Assembly (NCBI GenBank): GCA_005778115.1
Contig: SXKJ01000160.1
Location: forward strand, 1-35,365
Source of the DNA: Planctomyces sp.
Lineage (GTDB): Bacteria; Planctomycetota; Planctomycetia; Planctomycetales; Planctomycetaceae
Length of the DNA: 35,365 bases
Reading direction: 5' to 3'
Below are positions 8,130-15,952 of this stretch, one piece after another. Position 1 is the stretch's first letter; each line of letters starts with the position of its first letter. The notes under the pieces are model-generated. The model was given only the letters and a program-made list of their open reading frames with translations. It made no database searches and had not been told where the DNA came from. Both the position numbers and the translations under genes were made by a program.

Positions 8130-8375
8130 ATGGCAGACTTCAATAAATTCGATCCGCGAGTCGATTCGCTGGTCATTGAAACCAAGACCTTTTGGGATTC
8201 CGCTATCGGCAAACTGGCCGATTCCGACATGCACTGGCTGGCCGATGCAGTTCATCGCCACCCGGAAAAGGCGAGCAACGTCCAGTACGAGCGGGCTCAT
8301 ACCGGCTTCACCCGGACGATTACCGTCACTTTCGCCGACATCGAGCGGCTGTACGACGAGAAAATGAGCGGCTGA
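8130..8375 (+). CDS. Small protein of unknown function (81 aa)
   Basis: 81 soluble residues with no signal or membrane segment. A helical N-terminal half (VIETKTFWDSAIGKLADSD) is followed by a strand-like segment (FTRTITVTFADIERLY). No family is recognised. The reading frame, GC pattern and a GAAG element before the ATG support a real gene. It is the last gene of a plus-strand run and ends just before a perfect hairpin terminator. Confidence 0.65.
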   Translation: MADFNKFDPRVDSLVIETKTFWDSAIGKLADSDMHWLADAVHRHPEKASNVQYERAHTGFTRTITVTFADIERLYDEKMSG

Positions 8376-8384
8376 CCAACGAAA

Positions 8385-8408
8385 ACGCCGCGGGTTGAAC
8401 CGCGGCGT
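8385..8408. terminator. Hairpin terminator between convergent genes
   Basis: A perfect 9-bp stem ACGCCGCGG/CCGCGGCGT with a six-base loop (GTTGAA). On the minus strand it is followed by TTTTCGTT, so it looks best as the terminator of the lipoprotein gene. It may also stop the plus-strand gene. Confidence 0.65.
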
Positions 8409-8444
8409 CGTGAGCGTCTGCCTGTGGCCGGATGGCCGTTCAAG

Positions 8445-8759
8445 CTACTCCTTTTTCTCTTCTTTCTTCTCGGCGGGAGCCTCTTCTTTTTTGGCTTCTT
8501 CAGCCTTGGGCTCTTCCTTCTTCTCGCCCGCATCAGCCGGTTTGTCTTCGGCCGGCTTCGCGGCTCCGGCGTCGCCCTCAGGAGTTGCCGGAACGTCGGT
8601 TCCGCCACCCTTGGTTGAACCGGCTTCGCCGCTTGTTGCCTTCGTGGGGGAGATCGGCTTGACCGGCGTCGCGGGTTCGCCGCAGCCGATTGTCCAAATC
8701 GAGAGCCCCAATACACTCACCAACGCTGTGAACTTCATGAAATTCCAGCCAAGTTTCAT
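8445..8759 (-). CDS. Small lipoprotein with Lys/Glu/Ala/Pro-rich tail
   Basis: 104 residues. A signal sequence with hydrophobic core FTALVSVLGLSIW ends in a lipobox-like TIGC, so the mature protein would begin at the Cys near residue 26 and be lipid-anchored. The remainder is low-complexity: a Thr/Pro/Gly stretch, then KKEE/PAEKKEE repeats, probably disordered in the envelope. An AAGGGA ribosome site favours the ATG at 8759; a second in-frame ATG at 8738 is possible. No enzymatic motif. Function unknown. Confidence 0.7.
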   Translation of the reverse strand: MKLGWNFMKFTALVSVLGLSIWTIGCGEPATPVKPISPTKATSGEAGSTKGGGTDVPATPEGDAGAAKPAEDKPADAGEKKEEPKAEEAKKEEAPAEKKEEKKE

Positions 8760-9044
8760 TGGCTGATCCCTTTCGTGTGAGAACGATCAAACCATAACCC
8801 ACTCGGCCGAACTTCCCAGTTCCATGTTCCGCCGATTTTCGGAGGAATCAACCGGCGTCGGTTTGATCAATCCGCCAGTCGCCCGAAGCTTCCCAGCCTG
8901 GAAAGCGGCCGGATTAAACGTTGCTGCCCTCTCGATTGCAACCGAACCGACCGATCCAGAAGCCCCTCCCCGGCCGAGCCTCCCTGCGACCGATGCGACC
9001 CTCCGAGTCGAGTCCGCACAATCGTCACGATCCGGAGGGTGAGC
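8760..9044. other. Intergenic stretch without recognised gene
   Basis: The only structure I see is an 8-bp inverted repeat ACCCTCCG (8998-9005)/CGGAGGGT (9033-9040) with a 27-nt loop and no T-run. It lies between the lipoprotein start and the repeat that follows the glycosyltransferase gene. Confidence 0.4.
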
Positions 9045-9095
9045 TCTCTTGCCCGTTCCTCAAAGGCAGTGACGGGCAGGAGTACCCGTCCTACG
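9045..9095. repeat. Hairpin repeat, family B, degenerate doublet
   Basis: At 9071-9095 a 25-nt unit (GACGGGCA, loop GGAG, TACCCGTC, then CTACG) matches the family B units at 20223-20305 with two changes. A decayed inverted partner, CTCTTGCCCGTTCC, lies at about 9045-9059. It sits just after the stop of the minus-strand glycosyltransferase. Confidence 0.65.
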
Positions 9096-9098
9096 GAC

Positions 9099-10262
9099 TC
9101 ACCGAAACAGCCCGCGTCGAAGGACTTCCAGCGGATAGAACGTATCGCGCCACCGCACCCCGCCTTGCCGCAGCGTGATCCAACCCGATCGCAGAAACGC
9201 GAACACGAACGCCAATCCGGACGGCATCAGCATCGGGAATAGCCAGAACGAATGCCCGAAGAGCCAGGCATTCAATCCGTAAAGAAAGTGCGACAGCACC
9301 GCCGCCGCGACGAAGCCGGGTCGAGCGTCACCCGCGACGATCGCTCCGACAACTGGACCGCAGAAGACGATCGTTGTCATACCGCAAATCCAAAGCAGTT
9401 GTACGACCGAGAAATTGGCGGACGCGAACGCATTCTTCTCCAAACCAGTGACGCAGGCCCAGGCTCCGGATTGCCATCGGATGCTAAGGCCGTCTCCCGC
9501 TCGCAGAATGCAGCATCGTGCCCCTGACCGCTTCAGCATTTTTCCGAGCTTCACGTCGTCCAAGATGTCGAGCTTGATCGGCTCGAACCCACCCGCCCGC
9601 TCCAACGCCGACCGGCGGACGAGGTTGTACGCCCCGACCCCGCAGTACGCTCGCGGCCACCGAGTCGGAATCAAATACGGCTGAGTCCCCGCCGCGAAGA
9701 TCAGCCCGAAGCACGCCACGAACGCAGCTTCGAGTATCCCCCCCGCTTCGATATCAGGAAACAACGGCAGATGATCTACCCCGTGAGCGACCGCGAATCG
9801 CACCGCTCGCCGCAACGTCTGCGGATCGTGAACGACATCCCCATCCGAAAAGAGTAACCACTCGCCCGTCGACTGCTGAGCCCCCACCTGCAATGCGTGA
9901 TTCTTCCCCAGCCAGCCTTCCGGCAAGTCGGTGATGTGGATGTCTAGCAAGCGTTTCCCCGCCAACCGATCCATGATCGGGCCGGTCTCATCACGCGAAC
10001 GGTCGTCGATCGCGATGATCTCGAAATCGGGATAGTCCGACGCGAGCAACGACTTGAGCCCCGCCTCGATCTTGTGCCCCTCATCGCGAGCCGGCACGAC
10101 AACCGACACTCGCGGCCACATCGCGGGATCAGGCAGCCGATCGGATTGCCGCTTCAACGACCGGCCAAGCATCCAAACCGTCGGCATCCCTGACACCACA
10201 ACCCAGATCGCGAACAGCAACCAGCCCATCACCTCGATCATCGTCTGCAAAATTCGCTCCAT
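9099..10262 (-). CDS. Membrane-bound family 2 glycosyltransferase
   Basis: 387 residues. An N-terminal membrane segment (about 10-30) is followed by a cytosolic GT-A domain. VSVVVPARDE is at 52-61, Asp86-Asp87 lie in IDDRSRDET, and the metal-binding DxD is Asp140/Asp142 in FSDGDVV. Next come an acceptor-region ILDDVKLG and a C-terminal block of about three membrane helices (about 290-365). The GWLGKNHAL segment near 117 is shared with hopanoid- and carotenoid-associated glycosyltransferases, so a lipid acceptor is plausible, but no hopanoid or carotenoid gene is adjacent. A second possible start is the ATG at 10241. Confidence 0.88.
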   Translation of the reverse strand: MERILQTMIEVMGWLLFAIWVVVSGMPTVWMLGRSLKRQSDRLPDPAMWPRVSVVVPARDEGHKIEAGLKSLLASDYPDFEIIAIDDRSRDETGPIMDRLAGKRLLDIHITDLPEGWLGKNHALQVGAQQSTGEWLLFSDGDVVHDPQTLRRAVRFAVAHGVDHLPLFPDIEAGGILEAAFVACFGLIFAAGTQPYLIPTRWPRAYCGVGAYNLVRRSALERAGGFEPIKLDILDDVKLGKMLKRSGARCCILRAGDGLSIRWQSGAWACVTGLEKNAFASANFSVVQLLWICGMTTIVFCGPVVGAIVAGDARPGFVAAAVLSHFLYGLNAWLFGHSFWLFPMLMPSGLAFVFAFLRSGWITLRQGGVRWRDTFYPLEVLRRGLFR

Positions 10263-10263
10263 C

Positions 10264-10350
10264 AGTTCGTAGTACCGCCTTCAGGCGGAATCAGAGAGAA
10301 TCCAGTTCGTGGATCAGAAATGCTACCGCCTGAAGGCGGAACTACGAACT
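10264..10350. repeat. Hairpin doublet repeat, family C (REPIN-like)
   Basis: Two 27-nt units in inverted orientation (10264-10290 and 10324-10350) that match at 25 of 27 positions. Each contains the palindrome CCGCC-TTCA-GGCGG or its complement flanked by TAGT/ACTA and GAAC strings. They are separated by 33 nt, for a total of 87 bp. It fills most of the gap between the divergently oriented glycosyltransferase and protease genes. Confidence 0.85.
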
Positions 10351-10388
10351 CGCTCACATCAGGTCTCATGCGACGAGCACATTAAGTA

Positions 10389-10940
10389 TTGCTGATCGTC
10401 ACATTTCTTGCCTTCTCGTGGTTGGCAATGATGGTCGTCCACGAGGCGGGGCACGTCGTTGGAGCCGTCTGCATCGGAACAATTGTCGAAAAAGTAGTGC
10501 TGCATCCGCTGGCGATCTCGCGAACCGATGTCGCCAACAACCAGAATCCATTGGTTGTGATTTGGGCGGGACCAGTTCTTGGAGCGCTGTTGCCATTGGT
10601 GCTGCTTTCGCTCCGCAGAAGAGTGAACGAGGGATTGAGGCCGTTTGCGAAGTTCTTTGCGGGTTTCTGTCTGGTTGCCAACGGAGCCTACATCTCAGTT
10701 GGCTCGATTGAGCGAATCGGTGACGCGGGTGACCTGCTTGGCCACGGCAGCCCGGGTTGGACTCTTTGGCTCTTCGGAGTCGTGACGATTCCAACCGGAT
10801 TCTGGTTGTGGAATGGGCTTGGTCCGTCATTTGGTTTGGGCACAGCGAACGGAGAAGTGAATCGCCGACTCGCTTACTTGTCTGCCGGATTGCTGGCACT
10901 TACCGTTCTTCTCGAACTCTGTTTTTCACCTCACCAATAA
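10389..10940 (+). CDS. M50-like membrane metalloprotease
   Basis: 183 residues, about five hydrophobic segments. The zinc motif HEAGH is at His18-Glu19-His22 inside the first membrane helix. A second region, NPLVVIWAGPVLGALLPL, resembles the NPxxxxxxGP element of site-2-type proteases. GDAGDLL near residue 115 may give the third metal ligand. The only workable start is TTG at 10389, because an in-frame stop lies six bases upstream and the first ATG (10428) would remove half of the helix carrying the zinc motif. The gene is six bases from the mutase gene, so it is probably co-transcribed. The substrate is unknown; intramembrane cleavage is inferred from the family. Confidence 0.78.
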   Translation: MLIVTFLAFSWLAMMVVHEAGHVVGAVCIGTIVEKVVLHPLAISRTDVANNQNPLVVIWAGPVLGALLPLVLLSLRRRVNEGLRPFAKFFAGFCLVANGAYISVGSIERIGDAGDLLGHGSPGWTLWLFGVVTIPTGFWLWNGLGPSFGLGTANGEVNRRLAYLSAGLLALTVLLELCFSPHQ

Positions 10941-10946
10941 CGCAAA

Positions 10947-12170
10947 ATGACCACCATGCCCGACCTGCAAGACCTGACTCGCAAACTCAACACGAACAAC
11001 GGCTCGAAGATTGTGCTCCTCGTCGCCGACGGACTCGGCGGACTGCCACTGACACCGGACGGACTAACGGAACTCGAAACCGCGAAGACGCCGAATCTCG
11101 ACGCTCTCGCGAAGCGCGGAACGCTCGGCTCAAGCACTCCCGTTCTGCCGGGCATCACTCCGGGAAGCGGGCCGGGACATCTCGGCCTGTTCGGTTACGA
11201 CCCGCTCGAATACCAAATCGGCCGCGGCGTGTTGGAAGCGCTCGGAATTGATTTCGAGCTAGGCCCGAACGATGTCGCCATTCGAGGCAACTTCTGCACG
11301 ATCGACGCCAAAGGTCTGATCACCGATCGCCGAGCTGGCCGCATCCCCACGGAAGAGGGTGAGCGAGTCGTCGCGAAACTCGCCAAGTCCATCAAGGTTC
11401 CCGGCATCGAAGTCTTCGTCCGGCACGTCAAGGAGTATCGGCTTGTCATCGTGCTGCGTGCCGACGGACTCGGTGGTGACGTCGAGGACACCGATCCGCA
11501 GAAGACCGGTGTCGCGCCGCTCGAACCGACCGCTCGCAGCGCGGGTTCGCAACGCACGGCCGAGCTGCTCAAAGAATTCATCCGGCAAGCTCGTGAGGTT
11601 TTGAAGGACGAGCCGAAAGCCAATCTGCTGACACTGCGCGGCATCGACAAGAAGCCGCCAATCCCGACGTTTGAAGAAATGTACGGCCTGAAGCCTGGAG
11701 CGATCGCCGTCTACCCGATGTACCGCGGCCTCGCCCGACTGGTCAGCATGAACGTGCTCGACGCCGGCCAAACGCTGTCCGATCAAATGTCACGGCTCGA
11801 ACAGGCGTGGAAGGACTTCGATTTCTTCTTCGTCCACTTCAAGTACACCGACTCCACTGGCGAGGACGGCAACTTCAACGAAAAAGTCCGCCGCATCGAA
11901 GAGCTCGACGCCGCGATCCCGCGTATCACCGCGCTGAAGCCCGACGTCCTGATCGTCACCGGCGACCACAGCACGCCGAGCAAAATGAAATCGCACAGTT
12001 GGCACCCAGTCCCGGTCCTGCTCGCCGCCGAGGAACGCTGCCGCCCAGACCTCTGCGACAAGTTCGGCGAACGCGAATGCCTGAAAGGTGGACTCGGCCA
12101 ATTCCCCGCGAAATACCTGATGGGCTTCGCACTGGCCCACGCCGGACGGCTCGACAAGTTCGGGGCGTAG
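10947..12170 (+). CDS. apgM: 2,3-bisphosphoglycerate-independent phosphoglycerate mutase, archaeal type
   Basis: 407 residues of the alkaline-phosphatase/iPGM superfamily, interconverting 3- and 2-phosphoglycerate in glycolysis. Metal-binding Asp28 lies in VADGLGG. The probable phospho-acceptor Ser74 lies in TPGSGPGHLGLFGYDP, and the C-terminal metal motif is TGDHSTP (Asp340, His341). The intervening insert contains the GRGVLEALG, RRAGRIPT and VHFKYTDSTGED segments typical of the ApgM group. The length is close to the family norm of about 400. An ATG three codons downstream (10956) is an alternative start. It is followed 25 nt later by a PhyH-type gene. Confidence 0.92.
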   Translation: MTTMPDLQDLTRKLNTNNGSKIVLLVADGLGGLPLTPDGLTELETAKTPNLDALAKRGTLGSSTPVLPGITPGSGPGHLGLFGYDPLEYQIGRGVLEALGIDFELGPNDVAIRGNFCTIDAKGLITDRRAGRIPTEEGERVVAKLAKSIKVPGIEVFVRHVKEYRLVIVLRADGLGGDVEDTDPQKTGVAPLEPTARSAGSQRTAELLKEFIRQAREVLKDEPKANLLTLRGIDKKPPIPTFEEMYGLKPGAIAVYPMYRGLARLVSMNVLDAGQTLSDQMSRLEQAWKDFDFFFVHFKYTDSTGEDGNFNEKVRRIEELDAAIPRITALKPDVLIVTGDHSTPSKMKSHSWHPVPVLLAAEERCRPDLCDKFGERECLKGGLGQFPAKYLMGFALAHAGRLDKFGA

Positions 12171-12195
12171 TCGGTCCGCAATTGAGGGTTCGTCG

Positions 12196-12921
12196 ATGAC
12201 CAGCGAATGGCAGGACGAAGTCCTCGAAGATGGTTTCGCCATCATCCCCGGCGTCTTCTCGTCGTCGGAAGTTGAAGAGTTGAACTCCGGATTGGATCGC
12301 GTCCTGCATCGAGTCGCAGAAGCCGAAGGTCCGATCCGCGACAAAGCCGGGACCGTGTATGCAGGTCGTAATTTGTTGCGGCTGTTTGAGCCGGCGAAAA
12401 CAATTTGGCGCCGATCGCCGCTGCTCGAACTGCTGCGCGATGTGCTCGGCCCGGAGTTCGGCTTGGTGCGAGTGTTGTTCTTCGACAAACCTCCGGAGCG
12501 AACATGGGCGTTGCCGTGGCATAAGGATTTGACGATCGCAGTAAAGCCGCATTCCGGCGAGAGCATCGTCTTCAGCAAGCCGACGCTGAAAGCCGGTGTG
12601 CCGCATGTTGAAGCCAGCCGCGAGGTGCTCGAAGCGATGCTCACGCTGCGAATCCATCTCGACGACATGACTGAAGAGAACGGTCCGTTACTGGTCGTGC
12701 CCGGTTCACATCGGCTCGGCAAAGAGCCGGTCGCAAGTTACGAAACCGCGCGAACCATTCTCGGCTCGCGCGGCGACGTCCTGGCGATGCGACCGATGCT
12801 GGCTCATCGCAGCATTTCGTCACGCGAAGGGACGACGTTGCATCGCCGCATCTTGCACTTAGAGTTCTCTGGCCTGCCGCGCTTGCCAGAGGGATTCGAG
12901 TGGCACGATTTCATCGCGTAA
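12196..12921 (+). CDS. Phytanoyl-CoA dioxygenase (PhyH)-family Fe(II)/2-oxoglutarate oxygenase
   Basis: 241 residues. The iron-binding HxD is His109/Asp111 in WHKDL, and the distal His is probably His204 in LAHRS. PLLVVPGSHRLG is the family signature, and arginine in LHRRILHLEF is positioned for 2-oxoglutarate. The N-terminus EDGFAIIPGVFSSSEVEEL is the usual opening helix of PhyH proteins. A GAGGG ribosome site precedes the ATG. The substrate is unknown: the family covers lipid, halogenation and natural-product hydroxylation, and nothing nearby narrows it. Confidence 0.88.
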   Translation: MTSEWQDEVLEDGFAIIPGVFSSSEVEELNSGLDRVLHRVAEAEGPIRDKAGTVYAGRNLLRLFEPAKTIWRRSPLLELLRDVLGPEFGLVRVLFFDKPPERTWALPWHKDLTIAVKPHSGESIVFSKPTLKAGVPHVEASREVLEAMLTLRIHLDDMTEENGPLLVVPGSHRLGKEPVASYETARTILGSRGDVLAMRPMLAHRSISSREGTTLHRRILHLEFSGLPRLPEGFEWHDFIA

Positions 12922-12922
12922 C

Positions 12923-13099
12923 TCAATCGACGAACGCGAACTCGTTCGCCAGGAGCAGTGACTGAACGACGGTCGTCCAGCGGTCCGAGGTCGGCATGTC
13001 GGAAAGAAACTCGCAGGCGGCTTGTTGCTCAGAGTCGGTCGGTGGTCGCTGAAAACAAATCAGAAAGAGTTGTCGCACGCACTCGGAACGGCCAGTGCC
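12923..13099 (-). pseudogene. C-terminal remnant of a DUF1553 (PSD1) protein
   Basis: Read on the minus strand, the last 59 codons before TGA (12925-12923) contain CVRQLFLICFQRPPTDSE, then ACEFLSD, and end SLLLANEFAFVD. This is the pattern of the end of planctomycete DUF1549/DUF1553 proteins. A TGA at 13102-13100 closes the frame upstream, and nothing recognisable continues beyond, so only the tail survives. It is convergent with and two bases from the PhyH stop. Confidence 0.65.
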
Positions 13100-13102
13100 T
13101 CA

Positions 13103-13467
13103 GCACGGATCAGCTCGGGTTGTAGGGATCACGGTCGCATTGACGGTGCCGAAAGCCGTTTTGCGAGCCGACCGGCCAATCGGCCGAAAACCGTCACACA
13201 GCGATTTTTTCATTGGAAGACTACGTTTGGCGGCGTATTCTGTTGCCCGCTTAGGCGTTCTCCGTCGAAGCCGTGGGCTGTGCCTCCAGCCTGTGAACCC
13301 GTTCCTTCTTTCTTGAGTGCGGCGATGGAAGCACGGTGTGGAGCCGTGTTGGATTAATCTCATCGCGATTCGAGCAGTGGATGGCTCGTGCGATTTCCTT
13401 CAGCAGGAGTTCCCTGGCGTCGAGCTTGATTTGTGGCTGAGAAACCCCGTCGGCCGATCCTCGGCCA
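13103..13467. other. Intergenic stretch, no gene recognised
   Basis: TGACGGT (13141-13147) and ACCGTCA (13190-13196) form an outer stem with an inner GGCCAATCGGCC, followed by T6 at 13205-13210, a possible plus-strand terminator. GGCCGA-TCC-TCGGCC (13452-13466) is a perfect hairpin ending one base before a possible ATG of the next gene. A minus-strand reading frame here has no recognisable features. Confidence 0.4.
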
Positions 13468-13506
13468 ATGTGGTGGGTCAGCCAGCCAACTCCGCCGGCA
13501 TCGCTT

Positions 13507-14850
13507 ATGGGTGTCATTCTTCGTGGATATTCGGTCAACGACGCGACCTGGTTTTACCTGTCGCTGCTGCTGATCCTCGCGGTTTTTTTCCGGTTCAACC
13601 GAGTCTTCTCGTTACGGAACTTGGATCTCGCGCTGCTGTTGTCGATCGCGCCCGGATTGCTGCTGGTGCAGCGCGGTTACTCCTTTGGTTTCGGCTGGCT
13701 GTTCGTGGTCACGGGCTGTCTGCTCGTGCGATTGTTTAGCGACAGTTTTTGGAAGCGGCGGCCGTTACTGGAGCAAAACCTGAACCCCGCGGGGATGGCC
13801 TTCCTGGCGGTCTCCACGTTCGTCTTCTTGGTCAGCAGCGCCTTGACCGCATCGCCTCCCCAAGAAACGGTCGAGACTGTGCGCCGCGCGGATGAAATGC
13901 TCAAACGACAGGACACGACGTTGGAGCAACCAGCGACCGAGGAATCTCAAGCCGGCCCCACCGCGCGTTTGGTGGCGGCTCCTGTTGTGCGGGCGTCGGA
14001 CTTAGTCGTCTCAGGCGTTTCTCCCAAACCGGACAACCGCTGGGCCGTCGAGCAGATCGCCGCACGAGCAACCGCTGTGCTCGCTCACTTCGCAGTCGTG
14101 GCGGGATTGTGGATGCTCGGCAAGCGGCTGTTCGGAGACGCGAACTCTGGCTTGGCGATGGCGACCCTTTACCTGTTGTTGCCTTGCACGTCGATGGACG
14201 TCGGCAAAGTGAATCACGTCCTGCCCGCCGCGCTGATCGTGTGGGCGTTGGTGAGCTATCGCAATCCGCTTGTCTCCGGCGGACTGCTGGGGCTGGCATG
14301 CGGAACTCTGCTGTTCCCGCTGTTTCTGTTGCCGCTGTGGGTCGTGTTCTACGGCAAGCAGGGAGCCGTCCGGTTCATGCTGGCCCTGGGAGTGGTTGCC
14401 GCAGTGCTGGCGGGAAGTTTGTTACTCACCTCGGCCGATTCGCATTCCTTCACGCAACAGATTCGCGGGTCGATCGACTGGAGCAGCCTGACGCTCGATC
14501 GCGAGACGCTCGGCTTTTGGAGCAATCACGACGGCGCGTATCGCATTCCGGTCATCGTCACGTTCTTCGTGATGCTGCTGACGCTGACGTTCCTGCCGCG
14601 TGAAAAGAACCTCGAACATCTCTTAGGACATTCGACCGCCATCATCGTCGCCACGCAGCTCTGGTATCCGCAGCAAGGAGGAGCCTATGTGCTGTGGTAT
14701 CTGCCTCTGCTGTTGGCCGTCATGTTCCGGCCCAAGCTGACCAGCCAAACGCCGCCAGTCATCGTGCCCGCTCCCTCCGAAGAGCAGCAATTGACCGGCC
14801 CTGCCCGGCAAGCCGTCGGCATCTCTTGGTTTGGACGCCGCGGTTCGTAG
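13507..14850 (+). CDS. Polytopic membrane protein of unknown function (GT-C-like topology)
   Basis: About 447 residues with roughly ten hydrophobic segments. Three or four lie at the N-terminus, followed by a polar loop (about 115-180) rich in Glu/Gln/Thr/Pro. A second block then runs from RATAVLAHFAVVAGLW to the segment before the Pro-rich tail. The pattern, including LLPCTSMDVGKVNHVLPAALIVWAL, recalls GT-C glycosyltransferases of the GT87/DUF2029 kind, but I see no convincing catalytic Asp motif, so I give no function. The start is uncertain between ATG 13507 (preferred, family-like MGVILRGYSVNDATW) and ATG 13468, which lies directly behind a hairpin. Neither has a good ribosome site. Confidence 0.75.
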   Translation: MGVILRGYSVNDATWFYLSLLLILAVFFRFNRVFSLRNLDLALLLSIAPGLLLVQRGYSFGFGWLFVVTGCLLVRLFSDSFWKRRPLLEQNLNPAGMAFLAVSTFVFLVSSALTASPPQETVETVRRADEMLKRQDTTLEQPATEESQAGPTARLVAAPVVRASDLVVSGVSPKPDNRWAVEQIAARATAVLAHFAVVAGLWMLGKRLFGDANSGLAMATLYLLLPCTSMDVGKVNHVLPAALIVWALVSYRNPLVSGGLLGLACGTLLFPLFLLPLWVVFYGKQGAVRFMLALGVVAAVLAGSLLLTSADSHSFTQQIRGSIDWSSLTLDRETLGFWSNHDGAYRIPVIVTFFVMLLTLTFLPREKNLEHLLGHSTAIIVATQLWYPQQGGAYVLWYLPLLLAVMFRPKLTSQTPPVIVPAPSEEQQLTGPARQAVGISWFGRRGS

Positions 14851-14862
14851 TTTACTGCGCGC

Positions 14863-14929
14863 GTTGTAGCTGAATTCGTAAGAATTCAGTTTGCGACAAC
14901 CTCAGAATTCTCACGAATTCAGCGACTAC
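14863..14929. repeat. Hairpin doublet repeat, family D
   Basis: Two inverted units containing CTGAATTC-GTRA-GAATTC. The first (14866-14889) is a perfect 8-bp stem with loop GTAA; the second (14901-14929) is its imperfect reverse complement with flanking GTAGTCG. The units are only 11 nt apart. It lies just after the membrane-protein stop. Confidence 0.75.
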
Positions 14930-15088
14930 GAGCGCTCATGCGTAGTCCTCTTCAGCCGACCGCACAACTGGCAGGCTTGCGACGCTCCGCCAAGGGGATA
15001 TCTTGGCCGCCCGTGACGTTGGCTGACGAGACTGCTCGCCTGCGTCGGTTTGGCAGAGAATGGCTTCACCATTTTGAGGAGAGTTGTC

Positions 15089-15778
15089 ATGCGTCGCTGG
15101 CTCGCTTGGTTCGGAATGAGTTTGCTGTTGTCTTTCGCCTGCGTGGTGTCGCTGCGTGGTGTGTCGGCGGAGGAACTGTCCGACAAAGAGAAGCAAGAGG
15201 GCTTCGTCAGCCTCTTCAACGGCAAAGATTTTGAGGGCTGGGCCGGCCCCGTCGATAACTACGAGGTCACGGAAGGAACCGTCTCGTGCAAAGCAGGCAA
15301 GGGAGGCACGATCTTCACCAAGGCCGAATACAGCGACTTCATCGTACGCCTGGAATTCAAAGTCCCATCAGGCGGCAACAACGGCTTAGCGATTCGATAC
15401 CCTGGCCAAGGAGACACGGCCTACGTCGGCATGTGCGAACTGCAAGTGCTCGACGACAACTACGACAAGGTCAAAGGCAAGCTCGATCCGCGACAGGTCC
15501 ACGGCTCCGCTTATGGAATGGTCGCCGCTAAACGCGGTTTCCAAAAACCGAACGGCGAATGGAACGTCCAGGAAGTCACCGTCAAAGGCTCAACCATCAA
15601 GGTGGTCCTGAACGGCACGGTGATCCTCGATTGCGATCTCAAAGAAGTGAAGGAGTTCATGGGAGGCAAGCCGCACGAAGGCATGAACCGCACAAAAGGC
15701 CACTTTGGCTTCGCCGGCCACGGCGACGCCGTCGTCTTCCGCAACATCCGCATCAAGGACTTGGCCGAGAAGAAGTGA
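15089..15778 (+). CDS. Secreted DUF1080 (3-keto-disaccharide hydrolase-type) protein
   Basis: 229 residues. A signal peptide (MRRWLAWFGMSLLLSFACVVSL, cleavage probably after VSA near 30) directs it to the envelope. The mature protein is a single concanavalin-like jelly roll. It has FVSLFNGKDFEGW, GTIFTKAEYSDFIVRLEFK, GNNGLAIRYPG, CELQVLDD, GSAYG, the GEWN segment and C-terminal GHFGFAGHGDAVVFRNIRIK, all in the DUF1080 order. Some family members hydrolyse 3-keto-glycosides; others are uncharacterised. A GAGGAG ribosome site selects the ATG at 15089 over an in-frame ATG at 15050. Such proteins are very numerous in planctomycetes, and no sugar dehydrogenase is adjacent. Confidence 0.9.
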   Translation: MRRWLAWFGMSLLLSFACVVSLRGVSAEELSDKEKQEGFVSLFNGKDFEGWAGPVDNYEVTEGTVSCKAGKGGTIFTKAEYSDFIVRLEFKVPSGGNNGLAIRYPGQGDTAYVGMCELQVLDDNYDKVKGKLDPRQVHGSAYGMVAAKRGFQKPNGEWNVQEVTVKGSTIKVVLNGTVILDCDLKEVKEFMGGKPHEGMNRTKGHFGFAGHGDAVVFRNIRIKDLAEKK

Positions 15779-15789
15779 GACATCCGGCA

Positions 15790-15869
15790 TGGAGGGCTTG
15801 TTGTGGCCGGTCTCTCAGTACGTGAGTCAGCCTCAGTGCCTCGCGCTCCGCTCCCAACTCTGGCGTTGG
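15790..15869 (-). pseudogene. Decayed C-terminal fragment of a WD40 Ser/Thr kinase
   Basis: On the minus strand the frame reads TPELGAEREALRLTHVLRD followed by RPQQ. It aligns with TPALRAEREALSLIHFLRD of the intact WD40 kinase, whose tail lies 1 kb away. No WD40 or kinase sequence accompanies it. The region also holds two small hairpins (stem CTCCCAAC at 15851-15872; CTCCG/CGGAG at 15875-15890). Confidence 0.6.
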
Positions 15870-15952
15870 GAGTGCTCCGGCTTCACGGAGTTCGAATCGT
15901 CCAGCCCATTGACCTTGCCGACGATCAAATTGAGACCGCTTGCGCGAGTTTG

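Noticed and set aside
10264-10350. Family C doublet as a terminator or riboswitch
   Set aside because: It lies between divergent genes, has no T-run, and its two units are inverted copies; a dispersed repeat explains it better.
13251-13538. Minus-strand 95-codon frame upstream of the membrane protein
   Set aside because: No recognisable features; it overlaps the start of a better-supported gene.
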